A stretch of DNA of 52,933 nt from Bacillota bacterium (GTDB taxonomy: Bacteria > Bacillota > Clostridia > Lachnospirales > Lachnospiraceae). Where the stretch lies: contig JAEZPG010000001.1 of NCBI GenBank assembly GCA_023413555.1, forward strand, positions 1-52,933, given 5' to 3'. Positions 17,269-25,486 of the stretch are shown piece by piece. Position 1 is the stretch's first letter; the number at the start of each line of letters is the position of its first letter. The notes below the pieces were generated by a model that was given only the letters and a program-made list of their open reading frames with translations, did no database searches and was not told the DNA's origin. A program made the position numbers and the translations under genes.

Positions 17269-17362
17269 AAAAAAAGGTAGAAATGGCCATATAAAGAAGA
17301 AGTATGTATGAGGTCTTCTTTAATATGTTGAACATAAACAGAAATAGGAGGTACTATATTTG

Positions 17363-17566
17363 ATGGGCGATGTTAATATAACAGAGGCTTTAAATCAAAT
17401 GAAGCCTGATTATGACTATGAGAAGATGTATTATGAGAATCAGGATAATATTATTGGAATGTACATAAAAACGATGAAAGATATGGATTTAAGTGATGAA
17501 GAGAAAGATTTGGCACTGTATTATGGAATAAAAGCATTTGCAGAATCCAAAATAAAGGAAAGGTAA
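17363..17566 (+). CDS. Small acidic protein of unknown function
   Basis: This 67-residue protein has no cysteine, signal peptide or membrane segment. It is acidic and probably all-helical, with DYDYEKMYYENQDNIIGMYI and a C-terminal ALYYGIKAFAESKIKER. I do not recognise a family. A GGAGG site at 17347-17351 supports it; the start may be ATG at 17363 or the adjacent TTG at 17360. It lies 11 bp upstream of the SMC-like ATPase gene and is surely co-transcribed, in the position where a SbcD-type nuclease gene often precedes this class of ATPase. It may be a partner of the ATPase. Confidence 0.7.
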   Translation: MGDVNITEALNQMKPDYDYEKMYYENQDNIIGMYIKTMKDMDLSDEEKDLALYYGIKAFAESKIKER

Positions 17567-17577
17567 AGGGATGAAAA

Positions 17578-19338
17578 TTGTATATTAAGACACTTAAGGT
17601 AAGCCATTTTGGTAAATTCCATCATAAAACTGTTCATCTTGAGGATGGACTTAACATTGTGGAAGGGTGCAATGAATCCGGAAAATCCACTATTCATGCC
17701 TTTATTAAGGGGATGCTTTTTGGAGTAGATAAGTACGAAGAAGGGGAGGAAAATCTATATACCAAATATCAACCCTGGGACAATCCAGTCTCTTACAGTG
17801 GCAGCATTGATATTGAATTAAATGGATCCTTTTATCGGATTAACCGTAATATATATGAGGCCACCACAGAAAGTACCATGTTTCAACTGGATTCTGGAAA
17901 AGAGTTGAACCTTAAGGTGGACCAACGACTTCCTATTTTGGAGGGGATTAATCGAACAACCTTTCAGAATACCATAAGTATTGAACAATTAAAGCCAGAA
18001 ACGAATGGTTCCTTTGTATCTGAAGTGCAGAATTATTATACCAACTTAACTACAGCAAAGCATGGAAATGTGTCTGTTTCTGCTACCTTGGATAATTTGG
18101 AGAAGTTCAAGGAAGCAGTGAAACTGGAGACCATCAAAGAGGAAATTATAACTATTGAGGACAGATTAGCTGATATTGAGACTGCGAAGGAAGAAAAAAA
18201 GGCTATAGAAGAACAATTGCTTGTCTTGGAAAAAAAGGAGTTATCCAATGATAAGAAGCTTGAAATCAGCGAATTTATGAATAATAAGCAACAGATTGGT
18301 GATAAAGCCTATGCCTACCAGATGTTACAGGATCAGATAATAGAGTATGAGGAGGCTGTTCATAGAAGACAGTATGAAAAGAAGAAGGAGTCTACCAAAA
18401 GCAAAACATATGAGTATCTGTTTATTGCCTGTGTATTAGCTTTGCTAGGTTGTATTGTGGGAGTAGTTCTACAAAATACAACATTTCTTATTGCAAGCTT
18501 TGTTTTACTGTTATTTGTTTTAGTGGCAATCTTTGTAGTACCTATGGCTTTGGCCAAACTTAAACCAGCAGAGAAGTCTGCTGAAGAGGAGGAATATCTT
18601 AAACTTTTACTAAATAAACAAAAAAAATTAGAGGCAGAGTTGATTACCTACCAGGCCCAATTTGGGATGGAACTGATGACCACACTGGAATTTTGCAAGC
18701 AGATTAAAAGTCAATTGGAGACACAATTTAAAAACCTAACTAGTCAACTTAAGGAAGAGAACATTGGAAGGGAAAAGAGGATTCTTGAGTATAAGCTAAA
18801 GTTGAAACAACTGGAGGAAATGCTAGCCACCAAAGAAGGCTTAGATAAGAAAAAAGCCGATCTATACATTTTGTATGAGAAGAAATCCAAGGAGATCCAA
18901 ATGATTAACCTAGCGATGGATAAGATTAAGGAATTATCTCATACGATCCAAGGTTCCTTTGGTAAGACAATTAACCAAGATTTATCCAATGTGGTAAAAC
19001 AGTTAACCAATGGAAAGTATTCCAGAGTATTTGTAGATGATAAGATGAACATATTTGTCGAATATGACCGTAATAAAATATCTATTCAAAAGTTAAGTAC
19101 TGGTACAGCTCATCAACTTTACTTTGCTCTCCGAATGGTATTTGCCAGACACCTATTTCCTAAATCTAAGCTACCACTTATCTTAGACGAGACATTTGTA
19201 TACTATGATAATGAGAGGTTGGAAGAGGTTTTGAAAATTCTACCTAAGGACCAGCAAATCATTCTCTTTACTTGTCAGGATAGAGAAAGAATACTATGTG
19301 ATAAGTTAGGGATAGCCTACCATTATATAAAGCTATAA
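17578..19338 (+). CDS. SMC/RecF-like AAA ATPase with a transmembrane hairpin (YhaN-like)
   Basis: The 586-residue protein has Walker A GCNESGKST at residues 30-38, an ABC-type signature-like LSTGTAHQLYFALRM, and Walker B LPLILDETFVYYD near the C terminus. These are split by a coiled-coil region (about 175-275 and 330-465), as in RecN, SbcC and YhaN. Two transmembrane helices at about 279-298 and 303-323 interrupt the coiled coil, so it is likely membrane-anchored. It is much shorter than SbcC or YhaN (about 1000 residues) because its arms are short. Translation apparently starts at TTG 17578, preceded by AAAGGG. A DNA-end processing or chromosome-membrane role is possible, but no nuclease is encoded beside it. 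Confidence 0.8.
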   Translation: MYIKTLKVSHFGKFHHKTVHLEDGLNIVEGCNESGKSTIHAFIKGMLFGVDKYEEGEENLYTKYQPWDNPVSYSGSIDIELNGSFYRINRNIYEATTESTMFQLDSGKELNLKVDQRLPILEGINRTTFQNTISIEQLKPETNGSFVSEVQNYYTNLTTAKHGNVSVSATLDNLEKFKEAVKLETIKEEIITIEDRLADIETAKEEKKAIEEQLLVLEKKELSNDKKLEISEFMNNKQQIGDKAYAYQMLQDQIIEYEEAVHRRQYEKKKESTKSKTYEYLFIACVLALLGCIVGVVLQNTTFLIASFVLLLFVLVAIFVVPMALAKLKPAEKSAEEEEYLKLLLNKQKKLEAELITYQAQFGMELMTTLEFCKQIKSQLETQFKNLTSQLKEENIGREKRILEYKLKLKQLEEMLATKEGLDKKKADLYILYEKKSKEIQMINLAMDKIKELSHTIQGSFGKTINQDLSNVVKQLTNGKYSRVFVDDKMNIFVEYDRNKISIQKLSTGTAHQLYFALRMVFARHLFPKSKLPLILDETFVYYDNERLEEVLKILPKDQQIILFTCQDRERILCDKLGIAYHYIKL

Positions 19339-19384
19339 ATGCATATGGCTGTACAATGAGATTTGAAAAGAGAAGTGACATCAT

Positions 19385-21634
19385 ATGGCAGATAAAAAGA
19401 AGAAAACGAAAAAAGTTATCCGCCCTTTGCGGCGGAAAATCAAGCTAGCACTGAAAATATTAGTGCTTACCATAGTGTCTACAGTGGCCATAGGGCTTGT
19501 TGTATTTTACATAAGGTATGGAAGAGATATCTTTAGGCTTCAATCGGAGGCTAAGACCTTAGTTAAAGACAGCTCGGAGGATACCTTTAGACAGAATCTT
19601 ACTACGCAGGTCTTTGACAGTTCAGGTAAATTGATCTGTAAGTTAAAAGCGGAGAAAGATACATTCTATGTTAAGATTGCTGATATCCCTAAGCAGGTGT
19701 TAGAAGCCGCTATTTCTATTGAGGATAAACAGTTCTATTCTCATTCAGGGGTGGATTACTTAGCGAATATAAGAGCTGCAGTAGATATTATTAAGCATAG
19801 AGGTGAGATTACTCAAGGTGCCAGTACCATCACTCAACAGCTTGCTCGTAATATCTTCTTATCCCATGAAGTAAGTTGGGAGCGTAAGGTTGAGGAGATC
19901 TTCATTGCAGTGGAATTGGAAAAACAGTATGGCAAGACTAAGATTCTGGAATTCTATCTCAATAATATTTATTTCGCAAATGGTTATTATGGGATCCAGG
20001 CAGCAAGTATGGGTTATTTTAGTAAAGAGGTGAATGAACTCAGTTTATCTCAGATTGCATTTTTAATTGCTATTCCCAATAATCCTAGTTTATATGATCC
20101 CATTAAGAAGCTGGATAATGTATTAAAAAGACGAGACCGTATACTGGGACAAATGCTAGAGGATGAAAAAATAACAAAGGATCAGTATAATGCTGGGGTT
20201 ACAGAAAAAATCTCTCTAAAACAAACAAATTTGGAAAAACAAAATTATGTCACAACCTATGCCAGATTTGCTGCCACAGAAGCGCTTATGAAGGTATCTG
20301 GATTTGAGTTTAAAAATGAATTTGATGATGAGGGCGATAGAAAATCCTATGAAGAAAAATATAATGAGGAATATAATCGTTGTCAGCAAATGTTGTTTAC
20401 AAAGGGCTATAACATAAAGACTTCTATTGATCTAAATAAGCAGCAGGAATTACAGAAAGCATTGGATCAAGGACTGGAAGCATTCCAATCAGTTGATAAA
20501 GACGGTGTTTATAAGATGCAGGGATCCTCTGTGTGTGTGGATAATGCTACGGGAAGAGTAGTGGCCATAGTAGGAGGCAGAACCCAGGAGAGTGATGGTT
20601 ATACACTGAATAGAGCTTATCAAAGCTACCGTCAACCAGGCAGCTCCATAAAGCCGCTAGTTGACTATCTGCCAGCTCTGCAGGGAGGTTATACTCCTAG
20701 TACGAAGGTAGTGGATGAGAAGATTAAGGATGGTGTAACCAATAGTGATAAACGCTATCTTGGTAAGATGACTTTGCGAAGGGCATTAGAGCTATCCAGA
20801 AATACAGTTGCCTATAAGCTATTTCAAGAATTTGATCCAGTTATTTGTATGAAATACCTATACAATATGGATTTTCATAGGTTAGTTCAGGATGATTACC
20901 TTGAAACAGCATCTATTGGAGGACTGACACATGGTGTCAGTTCCTTAGAAATGGCAGCAGCCTATGCCACCATTGAGAATGATGGGAAATATAGAAAACC
21001 TACCTGCATTGTGGCTATTTATGATGTAGAGGGAAACACAGTGGTTGATGATGAAAATACAGAAAAGGTAATCTATGATAGGGATGCTTGTCATGCCATG
21101 ACTGACATGATGGAGGGAGTTTTGACCAGGGGTACAGGTAAAGGCTATGGTTTATCTAATATGCCTTCAGCCGGGAAGACAGGAACCACGAATTCCAATT
21201 ATGATGGTTGGTTTGTAGGATATACCCCATATTACACCACCAGTGTCTGGGTTGGCTATGATATTCCTAAGAAAATAAAAGGATTAGAGGGTGGAACCTA
21301 TCCGCTTCAGATATGGAATAACTATATGGAATTCATACATAAAGGACTGGAGAAGATTGAGTTTCCAAAGTATAAGGAGCCAAAAAAGGCCGATCCATCA
21401 CCAACTGTGACACCAAAGGCCGATCCATCACCGACTGTGACACCAAAGGCCAAGCCATCACCTATGGTGACACCAAAGGCGACTAAGCACCCACAAAATA
21501 CAAAGAAACCAATTAGAACAAAGCCACCGATTGTAACTAAAAACCCGGAGAGTGCCAAACCAACCCCATCTGATAACGATGAGGTGGAGGATGAAATTGA
21601 TATTGAAGAATTTTTTGATTCGGGTGAAGAATAA
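19385..21634 (+). CDS. Class A penicillin-binding protein (PBP1A family)
   Basis: This bifunctional peptidoglycan synthase polymerises glycan strands and cross-links them. The 749-residue protein has a basic cytoplasmic start and one membrane helix at about 20-47. The GT51 glycosyltransferase domain contains the catalytic EDKQFYSHSGVD (residues ~114-125) and GASTITQQLARN. The transpeptidase domain has SxxK in RQPGSSIKPL, SRN in ELSRNTVAYK and KTGTTNSNYDGWF. A low-complexity tail of about 80 residues has three KADPSPTVTP-type decapeptides and an acidic end (EDEIDIEEFF). Such Pro/Thr-rich tails are usual in Firmicutes PBPs and would lie outside the membrane. It follows the ATPase gene by 46 bp and ends at a bidirectional terminator. 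Confidence 0.95.
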   Translation: MADKKKKTKKVIRPLRRKIKLALKILVLTIVSTVAIGLVVFYIRYGRDIFRLQSEAKTLVKDSSEDTFRQNLTTQVFDSSGKLICKLKAEKDTFYVKIADIPKQVLEAAISIEDKQFYSHSGVDYLANIRAAVDIIKHRGEITQGASTITQQLARNIFLSHEVSWERKVEEIFIAVELEKQYGKTKILEFYLNNIYFANGYYGIQAASMGYFSKEVNELSLSQIAFLIAIPNNPSLYDPIKKLDNVLKRRDRILGQMLEDEKITKDQYNAGVTEKISLKQTNLEKQNYVTTYARFAATEALMKVSGFEFKNEFDDEGDRKSYEEKYNEEYNRCQQMLFTKGYNIKTSIDLNKQQELQKALDQGLEAFQSVDKDGVYKMQGSSVCVDNATGRVVAIVGGRTQESDGYTLNRAYQSYRQPGSSIKPLVDYLPALQGGYTPSTKVVDEKIKDGVTNSDKRYLGKMTLRRALELSRNTVAYKLFQEFDPVICMKYLYNMDFHRLVQDDYLETASIGGLTHGVSSLEMAAAYATIENDGKYRKPTCIVAIYDVEGNTVVDDENTEKVIYDRDACHAMTDMMEGVLTRGTGKGYGLSNMPSAGKTGTTNSNYDGWFVGYTPYYTTSVWVGYDIPKKIKGLEGGTYPLQIWNNYMEFIHKGLEKIEFPKYKEPKKADPSPTVTPKADPSPTVTPKAKPSPMVTPKATKHPQNTKKPIRTKPPIVTKNPESAKPTPSDNDEVEDEIDIEEFFDSGEE
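21386..21475 (+). repeat. Three tandem 30-bp repeats in the PBP tail
   Basis: Units at 21386-21415, 21416-21445 and 21446-21475 each begin AAGGCC and end GTGACACCA, encoding K-A-D/K-P-S-P-T/M-V-T-P. The first two differ at one base. The in-frame tandem repeat could change copy number by slippage without breaking the gene. Confidence 0.9.
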
Positions 21635-21662
21635 GTAGCGTTGCAGATAAGATAATAAAAAG

Positions 21663-21708
21663 AATGGAAAATAGCATGTGTCCTATGCCAATTTTCCATT
21701 CCTTTTTT
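21663..21708. terminator. Bidirectional terminator between PBP and prs genes
   Basis: AATGGAAAAT at 21663-21672 pairs with ATTTTCCATT at 21691-21700, with a small inner GCAT/ATGC stem. A T run follows on the plus strand and an A-rich stretch precedes it, so it can serve both convergent genes. Confidence 0.8.
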
Positions 21709-21709
21709 A

Positions 21710-22891
21710 TTATATAGTGCCATTCTGGGCGTAACGAGATAATACTCTTTGAATCTTTTCTGTAGGACTTAACAAGTCGCTAATGGATGCATCGTGGTTT
21801 AAAGTATCAATTAATAATGCAATATATTTTGACATATCAGTAGAAATATAGTATGGCTTAGATAACAGCTCATCTGATTGGTATACCAAATTTGTTGTAA
21901 GAATCTTATCAAACAACCCGTCCTTGTAGGCTTGGTCGAATTTCTCAAAACCATTGGTGAATAGACCAAATGTTGATGCAATAAAGATTCTACCTGCTCT
22001 ACGTCTCTTTAACTCTTTTGCCACATCTAACATACTTTCTCCGGATGAAATCATATCGTCTACAATAATAACATCTTTGCCGGCAAGATCTGCACCTAAG
22101 AATTCATGAGCTAAGATTGGATTACGTCCGTCCACGATCGTAGTGTAATCACGACGTTTGTAGAACATACCTACGTCTACTCCCATAACGTTACCAAAGT
22201 AAACAGCTCTTCCCATGGCACCTTCATCTGGAGAAATAACCATCATATGATTAGCATCAATATGAAGGTCAGGAACATTTCTCAACAATGCTTTAATAAA
22301 CTGATAAGTTGGCATGATGGTTTCGAAGCTTTTTAAAGGAATTGCATTCTGCACTCTTGGATCATGAGCATCAAAGGTAATAATACTTTCTACGCCCATA
22401 TTAGTTAATTCTTGTAAGGCTAAAGCACAATCTAAGGATTCTCTGGAACTACGTTTATGCTGACGTCCTTCGTATAGGAAAGGCATAATCACTGTAATTC
22501 TTCTTGCTTTGCCTCCAATGGCGGCGATGATACGTTTTAAATCTTGGTAATGATCATCTGGAGACATGTGATTAGGATGTCCACATACGCTATAGGTAAG
22601 ACTATAATTGCTTACGTCTATCAGGATGTATACATCAGAACCTCTGACAGATTCTTTGATTAATCCTTTAGCTTCCCCGGTTCCAAACCGTGGACAGAAA
22701 GCATTAAGAAGATAGGAATCACGTTTGTATGCTTTGAATACAATGTTTCCAGAGTGTTCGCTTTGACGATCGTTTCTCCATTTAACAATGTAATCATTAA
22801 CCTTAGATCCTAATTTACGACTACTTTCAAGAGCAATAATTCCCAAGGTTCCTACAGGAATCGTTTCCAAACTGTTATCTTGTTGTGGCAT
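21710..22891 (-). CDS. prs: Ribose-phosphate pyrophosphokinase, long form
   Basis: PRPP synthetase makes the ribosyl donor for nucleotides, His and Trp. The PRPP-binding loop VIIVDDMISSGESM is present near residue 285, as is the phosphoribosyltransferase fold with ISPDEGAMGRA and the FDAHDPRVQ divalent-metal segment. At 393 residues it is about 75 longer than standard Prs (~315). The extra length is an N-terminal segment and loops around residues 60-110 and 160-175. The start is ATG at 22891, since GGAGG lies 8 bp upstream; an ATG at 22906 overlaps that site. It is a single gene, divergent from nothing close and convergent with the PBP gene. Long-form Prs is known in Clostridia, and the sequence gives no reason to doubt catalysis. 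Confidence 0.9.
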   Translation of the reverse strand: MPQQDNSLETIPVGTLGIIALESSRKLGSKVNDYIVKWRNDRQSEHSGNIVFKAYKRDSYLLNAFCPRFGTGEAKGLIKESVRGSDVYILIDVSNYSLTYSVCGHPNHMSPDDHYQDLKRIIAAIGGKARRITVIMPFLYEGRQHKRSSRESLDCALALQELTNMGVESIITFDAHDPRVQNAIPLKSFETIMPTYQFIKALLRNVPDLHIDANHMMVISPDEGAMGRAVYFGNVMGVDVGMFYKRRDYTTIVDGRNPILAHEFLGADLAGKDVIIVDDMISSGESMLDVAKELKRRRAGRIFIASTFGLFTNGFEKFDQAYKDGLFDKILTTNLVYQSDELLSKPYYISTDMSKYIALLIDTLNHDASISDLLSPTEKIQRVLSRYAQNGTI

Positions 22892-23072
22892 GAATGCATC
22901 CTCCATTTATACTAAATATACTTAAATTAATATGAGTGTCAAAACTTTGGTGATTTTTAAGCCCAGAGCTGTTGGCGCCCAAATCATATTTTGGTAACAA
23001 TGTCCATAAATGGTTATACCATTATCCCTAATGTTCGTCAAGAACAAAATCCTACATAAAAACAGTTTTTCT

Positions 23073-24071
23073 CTACTCTTGTATGTGTTTAGTAAAGCGA
23101 ATATCATCGCCAAAAATGTTTAAAAATGCATAATCACCCATTATTCTAGAACATATTCGTTCGCTATAGGTTGCAGATAACTCATCAGGAGTCAGATTAG
23201 TAGAAATTATAGTAGATTTTTTTAATAAATGACGTTCATTGATACAATTGTATAATTCACTTGTGATAAAGCTGTTATTCAACTCTGTGCCAAGATCATC
23301 AATAATAAAGACATCACACTGGTAGATAAAATCCTCTTCCATAGAAGTTGATTGTTTATAGTGTTCACTATTCTTTCCAAACCTATTCTTTCCCAACAAG
23401 TCAAATAGCTGATAGGAGGTTAGGTATAACACAGTGACCCCTTTGTGCAGCAGTTCATTGGCTATAGAGTTGGCTAAAAAGGTCTTTCCCACTCCGGAAT
23501 TCCCATAGATTAACAGGTTCTGGTATTCTTCTGGAGTTTTATTTATAAAATTCTTACATATCGTAACAACTCTTAAGATGTTCTCATAAGGGGTAAGTCC
23601 AGTGATTGGGTGTTGTACTTCTTTAGAGTAGAAATCATAGCGAAAATTATCAAAATTCTCAATTTTAATAATTTCCTGAATGGTGGATTGAGAATACACT
23701 AGGTCAACAATGGCTTGCTTAAAACACTGACATTTATCTTGACCAACATAGCCAGTGTCCTTACAAAGTTCACAAGTGTAAATTGGCTCCAAATAATCAG
23801 CAGGAAGACCATTAGAGACTAGGAGTTCTGCCTTACAGTTGGCAAGCTCCTTATTTTTTTTCCGAAGAACCTCTATGGCTTCTTTATCACCTTTAATTGC
23901 AAGTCTTGCAGACTCCATGGACTGACTGATTAATTCCTCTTCCATATGCTTTAAGGCAGGAATCTGAGCATAGGCCTTTTGTTGGCGCAACTTCATAATG
24001 TGTTTGTTGTTCAATTTTCTGCTGTCATATTCTCTTTGTATGGCATTGTATTGCCAGTTAGTTAGAGCCAT
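23073..24071 (-). CDS. dnaI: DnaI/DnaC-like helicase loader ATPase
   Basis: This AAA+ protein is expected to load the replicative helicase at origins and restart sites. The 332-residue protein has an N-terminal helicase-binding part with a zinc-ribbon-like CELCKDTGY...DKCQCF cluster at about residues 99-115. The AAA+ core follows, with Walker A YGNSGVGKTFLA near 190 and Walker B DVFIIDDLGTE near 252, then sensor and ISTNLTPDEL motifs and an arginine finger in the SRIMGDY segment. It lies 12 bp downstream of dnaD, so the two form a helicase-loading operon. Its partner helicase is at 6213-7568. The 166-bp gap to prs has no feature I can support. Confidence 0.92.
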   Translation of the reverse strand: MALTNWQYNAIQREYDSRKLNNKHIMKLRQQKAYAQIPALKHMEEELISQSMESARLAIKGDKEAIEVLRKKNKELANCKAELLVSNGLPADYLEPIYTCELCKDTGYVGQDKCQCFKQAIVDLVYSQSTIQEIIKIENFDNFRYDFYSKEVQHPITGLTPYENILRVVTICKNFINKTPEEYQNLLIYGNSGVGKTFLANSIANELLHKGVTVLYLTSYQLFDLLGKNRFGKNSEHYKQSTSMEEDFIYQCDVFIIDDLGTELNNSFITSELYNCINERHLLKKSTIISTNLTPDELSATYSERICSRIMGDYAFLNIFGDDIRFTKHIQE

Positions 24072-24083
24072 CCAATCATCCTC

Positions 24084-25193
24084 CTATTGTTTTTTCAATA
24101 AAAGTTGTTCCATCTTCTGAAAATCTTCTTTTGTGTAATTACGTTGGGTAAAATTATTAAATTTATTGATCGGAGCCTTGTTGGCCGCTGGCTTCGGAGA
24201 CTTAATCTGAGGATTCTGTTTCACAAAGGCTTCATCTAGCCTTTTTACATCATCTAATGTCTTTACCTTCTTAGATGCCCAGTTATCTAAAATCCTATCA
24301 GCATATTTGAAATCCGGTTTGTTTACCTTCATAAGAGTACGATTGCAGGCTTCAATAATCAGCTCCAAAGGCATACTAAACATCATAATCCAGCGGGTTA
24401 TGAACTGAATCTCAATGTCTCCTAAGGCACGATTAAGGCCAAAGGCCTTGTTGATGGCTTGATAAGTCTTGTTATACTGATTAGTATATAATCTAGCCTT
24501 TTCCTCGGTATCAATGCCTTCATTGGCCCAGGATAAGGCAACAGCTTCAATGTAGTTAGAGCTTTTCTTTCCATTGGAAATACAATGTTCATAAAGAAAC
24601 ATAATAAGGTCTGCAGAAAAACCAACACCTTCATATAGATATAAAATTAACTGTAAATCAGTAGGTTTTAGTGGTCGTTGCATATAGCTCTCCACAGCAC
24701 CAGTAATCAGTTTGACCGTATTATCCTTGGTTAATTCGCCAATTTGTGCCTTCGTATAGGTTGGCTTATCGAAATGTGTTAGTTGCGTAGTTTTAGCGGT
24801 AATCATTGTATCGTCTTCTGCAGTAATAGGAAGAGCCACGCTAGCTCTATTTTCACTGGAGGTATCATCCATGTCACTTTCCTCATTAAACTGAGAAGGA
24901 CTATTAAATGTTATATTAGTAATAATGTTTCTCTCGTCTCTTGAAACTGTAATCAGATGGACTTTCTCCCAGTAGGTGATCGCCCTGAGAATATCCTTTT
25001 CCGTATCGTCTAGGCGATCCGCTATAGTGGAAATGCTCAGATTCTCAAACAGTTGGTTACTTAAGCAGCGGAGTAGATATAAATACACTTTTACATAGGC
25101 ACCGTTTGCGGTCGGCATATAATTATCTATAAATATATTGGAAATAACCGTAACATCATTGGTATGATTGGTTCGAAGAGATATTGTATTCAT
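24084..25193 (-). CDS. dnaD: DnaD-family replication initiation protein
   Basis: The 369-residue protein has an N-terminal winged-helix region (about residues 20-105: GAYVKVYLYLLRCLSNQ, then LSISTIADRLDDTE). Two DnaD/DnaB_2 domains follow, at about 160-240 and 250-325. Both end in the characteristic Y-x-x-x-I/V-x-x-W signature, namely YIEAVALSW and YADRILDNW. DnaD-like proteins remodel DNA and recruit the helicase with DnaI. The pairing with dnaI agrees with this role. The gene's upstream region is full of DnaA-box-like sequences, suggesting control by DnaA. Confidence 0.9.
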   Translation of the reverse strand: MNTISLRTNHTNDVTVISNIFIDNYMPTANGAYVKVYLYLLRCLSNQLFENLSISTIADRLDDTEKDILRAITYWEKVHLITVSRDERNIITNITFNSPSQFNEESDMDDTSSENRASVALPITAEDDTMITAKTTQLTHFDKPTYTKAQIGELTKDNTVKLITGAVESYMQRPLKPTDLQLILYLYEGVGFSADLIMFLYEHCISNGKKSSNYIEAVALSWANEGIDTEEKARLYTNQYNKTYQAINKAFGLNRALGDIEIQFITRWIMMFSMPLELIIEACNRTLMKVNKPDFKYADRILDNWASKKVKTLDDVKRLDEAFVKQNPQIKSPKPAANKAPINKFNNFTQRNYTKEDFQKMEQLLLKKQ

Positions 25194-25304
25194 ATGGCCT
25201 CCCTAATATCATTCTTAACAGGTAAACAACATTATAGCACAGAAAAAATCTTTAGAAAATAGGCGATTTCATTTACTAGTCATGTAGAATTACTTTGGGG
25301 ATTG

Positions 25305-25486
25305 TGTGGAAAAAGTGGATAAAAAACAAATGATAATATGTAAAAAAATGTAAAACATACCAGAAAGCTCTTAAATTTAAGGTTTTTACAAAACATAAAA
25401 TAAAAAAGATGAATATTATAGAGAAAAGAATATCCACAACCTTATTTGAAAAAAATTGTTGATAAGGTTGTGGATAAAGTGGATAA
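25305..25486. promoter_or_regulatory. Cluster of DnaA-box-like sequences upstream of dnaD-dnaI
   Basis: Against TGTGGATAA (TTATCCACA reversed) there is one perfect match at 25469-25477. Single-mismatch copies lie at 25305-25313, 25314-25322, 25430-25438 (opposite strand), 25457-25465 and 25478-25486. Two pairs, 25305/25314 and 25469/25478, are directly abutting with 9-bp phasing. The intervening ~100 bp is very AT-rich. The cluster fills most of the gap between murC and dnaD and so overlaps the expected dnaD promoter. It may autoregulate replication genes, titrate DnaA or be origin-like; no dnaA or dnaN gene is nearby. Confidence 0.65.

Noticed and set aside
21322..21723. 133-codon reading frame on the minus strand over the PBP tail
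   Set aside because: Its repeats mirror the 30-bp repeats of the PBP gene, and it runs through the terminator. It has no RBS.
25305..25486. The DnaA-box cluster as the chromosome's main origin
   Set aside because: No dnaA, dnaN, recF or gyrB gene is near, and most boxes carry a mismatch. Regulation or titration is the safer reading.
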